Shown: one piece after another, positions 61,725 to 64,000 of the stretch
How the letters are laid out: every line of letters begins with the position of its first letter
Position numbering within the stretch: the first letter of the stretch is position 1
NCBI GenBank assembly: GCA_017412605.1
Contig: JAFPWY010000003.1
Coordinates: forward strand, 186,001-250,000
Direction of reading: 5' to 3'
From: Fibrobacter sp.
GTDB lineage: Bacteria > Fibrobacterota > Fibrobacteria > Fibrobacterales > Fibrobacteraceae
Length of the DNA stretch: 64,000 nt
Program-made: the position numbers and the translations under genes
The notes under the pieces: model-generated
Told to the model about the DNA's origin: nothing
The model's database searches: none
The model's input: only the letters and a program-made list of their open reading frames with translations

Positions 61725-62068
61725 TTTATCGCTCCTGGATTTTGTGGATCCGAGTGATTCCTATTCGATGGTTAAACCTGCAGTGCAGGTCTAGTGGATC
61801 GAAAAAGGTGTGTTAAAGAGACTAGAATGGATTGTCTCTGGACAAATTGGAGGATTTCGGCTATATTTGGGTTCCTATCACTCAAATGGAGCCGAACCAT
61901 TCGGTCCTTTGAATTGGGCTTCGCCTTAGCGGGCGGAGCCCTTTTCTCTTACAAAGATAGTAAAAAATGTAGAAATATTACGATTTGTTGTAAAATATTT
62001 TTGTTTTAGGTGGATTTTTTGTATATTTTTGTAGCGTAACTACGAATTTTATACAGAAAGGCTCGTCC
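61725..62068. other. Intergenic region with divergent regulatory signals
   Basis: No coding frame with a credible start is visible in this 344-bp stretch. It contains GGTTAAACCTGCAGTGCAGGTCTAG, a palindrome (ACCTGCAGTGCAGGT) near 61775, and an AT-rich TTTTTTGTATATTTTTGTAG segment near 62014 that is likely the promoter of the RloA-like gene. AGAAAGG precedes the ATG at 62069. Confidence 0.5.
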
Positions 62069-63349
62069 ATGATAAGAAATTTTTGGGTAAAGAATTACCT
62101 TTCCATTCGCGACAAGCAAGAATTAAGTTTCTTGGCTAAGGGGCCCTCGTCGGAACTTGTTGCGGAAGTTGCCGATGGTGTATTCTTATATAAATTGGGT
62201 ATCCTTTATGGTTCGAATGCTTCTGGAAAATCGAACATGCTTACTGCGTTGAATGAAGTGTTCCGCATATTGGTCTTGTCGAAATCAGATGCAAGCAAGA
62301 AAATTTACGGAAGCATTCCGTTTGCTCTCACAAAAGATGAACCCATAGAGATGCATGTGTCATTCTATGCCAATGGTATTAGATATGATTATGATGTAAA
62401 GTTCAATGAAAAATACATTTTGAATGAAGCCTTGTACTATTATCCCAACAAGTCTAAATCATTATTCTATGAACGTTCATTTGTTGGCGAAAATATACAG
62501 GCCGATATCAAGTTTGGAACCAGTCTGAAACTACAGGTTAAGACCCAAGAAAGTATTCGCGAGAACACTTTGAACAACCATAGTGTTTTATCTGTTTGCA
62601 GAAAGGCCGCGCTGAAAGAGGATATTGCCCCCTTCAACGAGCTTCATCGTTGGGTCATGGACAACTATCATGATGTGGATGGCGATGGGGAAAGGGGTAT
62701 TGTTGAAATTCTAACGGAGGCTTATAATAATCCAAGGAAACGCAAGTTCTATAACGCCATGCTACAGAAGGCTGATTTGAACATTGTGGAATATCGGCCT
62801 GTTGTGGAAGATAATTTAATGCCTGCAGAATATCGAGAATACTTTCAAAGGGAAAACTTTCCCCAAAAAATGAAGGATGAATTGCTTAAGCCAACAGTCG
62901 ATTCTGTGGCATTTGTCAATCATTCTGTCGATGGCGATTTTGAAATTTCTCTTAATTGGCAGTCAAAAGGGACCCAAAAATACATCCGCATTTTAGATGC
63001 TTTATACGATATGATTACCGGCTCTCATGTGTACTACCTTGATGAATTAGGAGAGGATCTACACAATGACTTGTTGTATTATTACCTTAACGTTTTCATT
63101 TTCAATTCAGGCAAATCGCAACTGATTATCACGAGTCAGGAAACGACGCTCTTGTCTCAAGATTTGATTAATGAAAATAGAGGCGTTGTATGGTTTGTTG
63201 ATAAAAACAAAGAGACTGCATCGTCGACATATTCTCGTGGAGATTCTTTTGGATTGCATAAGAACCTATCCCTTTACAATTCATATCGCATTGGCCGACT
63301 TGGAGCTAAGCCCGAACTTGGTAGTATCTTTATAAATCTGGATGATTGA
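62069..63349 (+). CDS. RloA/AbiLi-like AAA_15/AAA_21 ATPase
   Basis: The 426-residue protein starts MIRNFWVKNYLSIRDKQELS and has Walker A GSNASGKSN (48-56), an internal coiled and helical insertion, then Walker B HVYYLDELGEDLHNDLLYYYLNVF and a LIITSQETTLLSQD switch. The order is that of RloA-type ATPases, which pair with RloB TOPRIM-like proteins in AbiL and related abortive-infection systems. The C-terminus ends GSIFINLDD, then overlaps the next gene by eight bases. It is probably cytosolic and triggered by phage infection. Confidence 0.85.
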   Translation: MIRNFWVKNYLSIRDKQELSFLAKGPSSELVAEVADGVFLYKLGILYGSNASGKSNMLTALNEVFRILVLSKSDASKKIYGSIPFALTKDEPIEMHVSFYANGIRYDYDVKFNEKYILNEALYYYPNKSKSLFYERSFVGENIQADIKFGTSLKLQVKTQESIRENTLNNHSVLSVCRKAALKEDIAPFNELHRWVMDNYHDVDGDGERGIVEILTEAYNNPRKRKFYNAMLQKADLNIVEYRPVVEDNLMPAEYREYFQRENFPQKMKDELLKPTVDSVAFVNHSVDGDFEISLNWQSKGTQKYIRILDALYDMITGSHVYYLDELGEDLHNDLLYYYLNVFIFNSGKSQLIITSQETTLLSQDLINENRGVVWFVDKNKETASSTYSRGDSFGLHKNLSLYNSYRIGRLGAKPELGSIFINLDD

Positions 63350-63950
63350 TATGGGCCAACTACGTCAAACAGTTCTTATCTTAGGTGAAGGGCCTACTGA
63401 ATTCTATTACTTCAAGTCCTTGTGCGATGTATTCAAACGTTTGACCATCAAACCAGACTCTCCAAAGCATACGAACCTAACGGAACTTGAGGCTAAGATA
63501 AAAGAGGGCATTGAATTGGGCTTCAACCATATCTTCTGCATTATCGATATGGACACGAAGGACAAAGAACCCGAACATACTCAATATCAAAAGTTGAAAA
63601 AGAAGTATGCCGAACCAATCAAAAAACCAAAGAAAGGTATTGACTGTAAGGTCGAATTTTTCGAAACACATCGCTGTACAGAGTTGTTCTTCCTTTACTA
63701 TTTCCGATACACATCGCGTCCTTATGAAAATCAAGAACAACTTTTAAATGATTTGAATCAGTGTGTGATTTACAAGAAGGCAAATGAGTTCTTCAGAAAG
63801 GGTTTGCACAGCTACTTTGAACGGAACAAAGGAAGTCTTGATAATGCAGTAGCCAATGCTGAAAGATCAATGGCGGAAAAGCAGAAGGATGAAAGAGAAT
63901 ATACATACTCGGAGTTGGGGCGATTAATGACTTTATTGAAAGAATTATAA
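63342..63950 (+). CDS. RloB-family protein (AbiLii-like, TOPRIM-type)
   Basis: The 202-residue protein begins MIDMGQLRQTVLILGEGPTE, with the conserved Glu16/Glu20 of the EGxTE motif. It continues with HIFCIIDMDTKD (DxD, about residues 66-77) and FFETHRCTELFFLYYFRYT, as in RloB-like proteins of TOPRIM fold. The start could instead be the ATG at 63351. The pair with the RloA-like ATPase is the AbiL/RloAB arrangement. The stop and the next ATG overlap as TAATG. Confidence 0.85.
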   Translation: MIDMGQLRQTVLILGEGPTEFYYFKSLCDVFKRLTIKPDSPKHTNLTELEAKIKEGIELGFNHIFCIIDMDTKDKEPEHTQYQKLKKKYAEPIKKPKKGIDCKVEFFETHRCTELFFLYYFRYTSRPYENQEQLLNDLNQCVIYKKANEFFRKGLHSYFERNKGSLDNAVANAERSMAEKQKDEREYTYSELGRLMTLLKEL

Positions 63951-64000
63951 TGGTAAGAGTGGCTTATAAATACGGCCCTTTTTCCAATGAAAAAATTCCG
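63950..64000 (+). CDS. Third gene of the RloAB operon (3' partial)
   Basis: An ATG overlapping the RloB stop (TAATG) opens a frame, MVRVAYKYGPFSNEKIP, that leaves the window after 17 codons. Too little is visible to name it, but the tight overlap marks it as part of the operon. Confidence 0.4.
   Translation, partial: MVRVAYKYGPFSNEKIP

Noticed and set aside
61452-61757. Plus-strand 101-codon frame
   Set aside because: It overlaps the better supported small minus-strand gene and its terminator, and shows no ribosome-binding site.
1-64000. tRNA or rRNA genes
   Set aside because: I found no cloverleaf or rRNA segment by eye; a tRNAscan run would settle it.

Overview
This window most likely comes from a Fibrobacter genome (phylum Fibrobacterota). 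It contains several copies of the 'Fibrobacter succinogenes major paralogous' (FISUMP) domain, recognised by an IGxQxWMAxNLNY motif followed by GVCPDGWHxPS and a terminal VRCL or VRCV. Many lipoproteins have a lipobox cysteine followed by serine-rich linkers, and several secreted proteins end in a tail resembling a type IX secretion sorting domain. Composition is mosaic: housekeeping genes are moderately GC-rich, while the capsule genes, several lipoproteins and the defence genes are AT-rich. All names rest on motif recognition by eye; no database search was run.

Layout. 0-15 kb: the end of a secreted protein, an inserted FISUMP lipoprotein gene, ruvX, a DUF4143 ATPase, a moxR / DUF58 / transglutaminase membrane operon, dapB, a YejB-like ABC permease, another FISUMP lipoprotein, ruvA-ruvB (minus strand) and a GNAT gene with a small partner. 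15-34.9 kb: envelope proteins, namely a 1142-residue GLUG-repeat protein, lipoproteins, a caspase-fold-like protease gene broken by a frameshift, and four FISUMP or FISUMP-like lipoproteins. The stretch is studded with repeats, gene relics and one rearrangement junction. 34.9-45 kb: an exopolysaccharide or capsule locus with a priming sugar transferase, glycosyltransferases, a hexapeptide acyltransferase, a WbsX-like protein, a Wzy-like polymerase, an ATP-grasp protein, a carboxyethyl-ornithine-synthase-like dehydrogenase and a Wzx flippase. The last ATP-grasp/dehydrogenase pair suggests an amino-acid-type decoration of the sugar chain.

45-64 kb: a defence island directly behind the capsule locus. 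It holds a two-gene module (PD-(D/E)XK nuclease plus DUF2971, then an AAA_13-type ATPase with a CxxC zinc hook) flanked by near-identical 263-bp direct repeats; a membrane KAP-type NTPase; a relic of a second flippase 3' end; a 1282-residue NACHT/STAND-like NTPase with a C-terminal PD-(D/E)XK motif; two decayed IS3-type elements; a Panacea-type toxin-antitoxin pair; a DUF3791 / DUF3990 / DUF3791 set whose DUF3990 gene has a stop codon; a 43-residue conserved small protein; and an RloA/RloB (AbiL-like) operon with a third gene running off the window.

The strongest candidates for undescribed biology are the nuclease-DUF2971 / AAA_13 module, the STAND NTPase with a C-terminal nuclease, the uncharacterised partner of the Panacea protein, and the apparent behaviour of FISUMP lipoprotein genes as insertable cassettes that leave duplicated or relic 5' ends of neighbouring genes.
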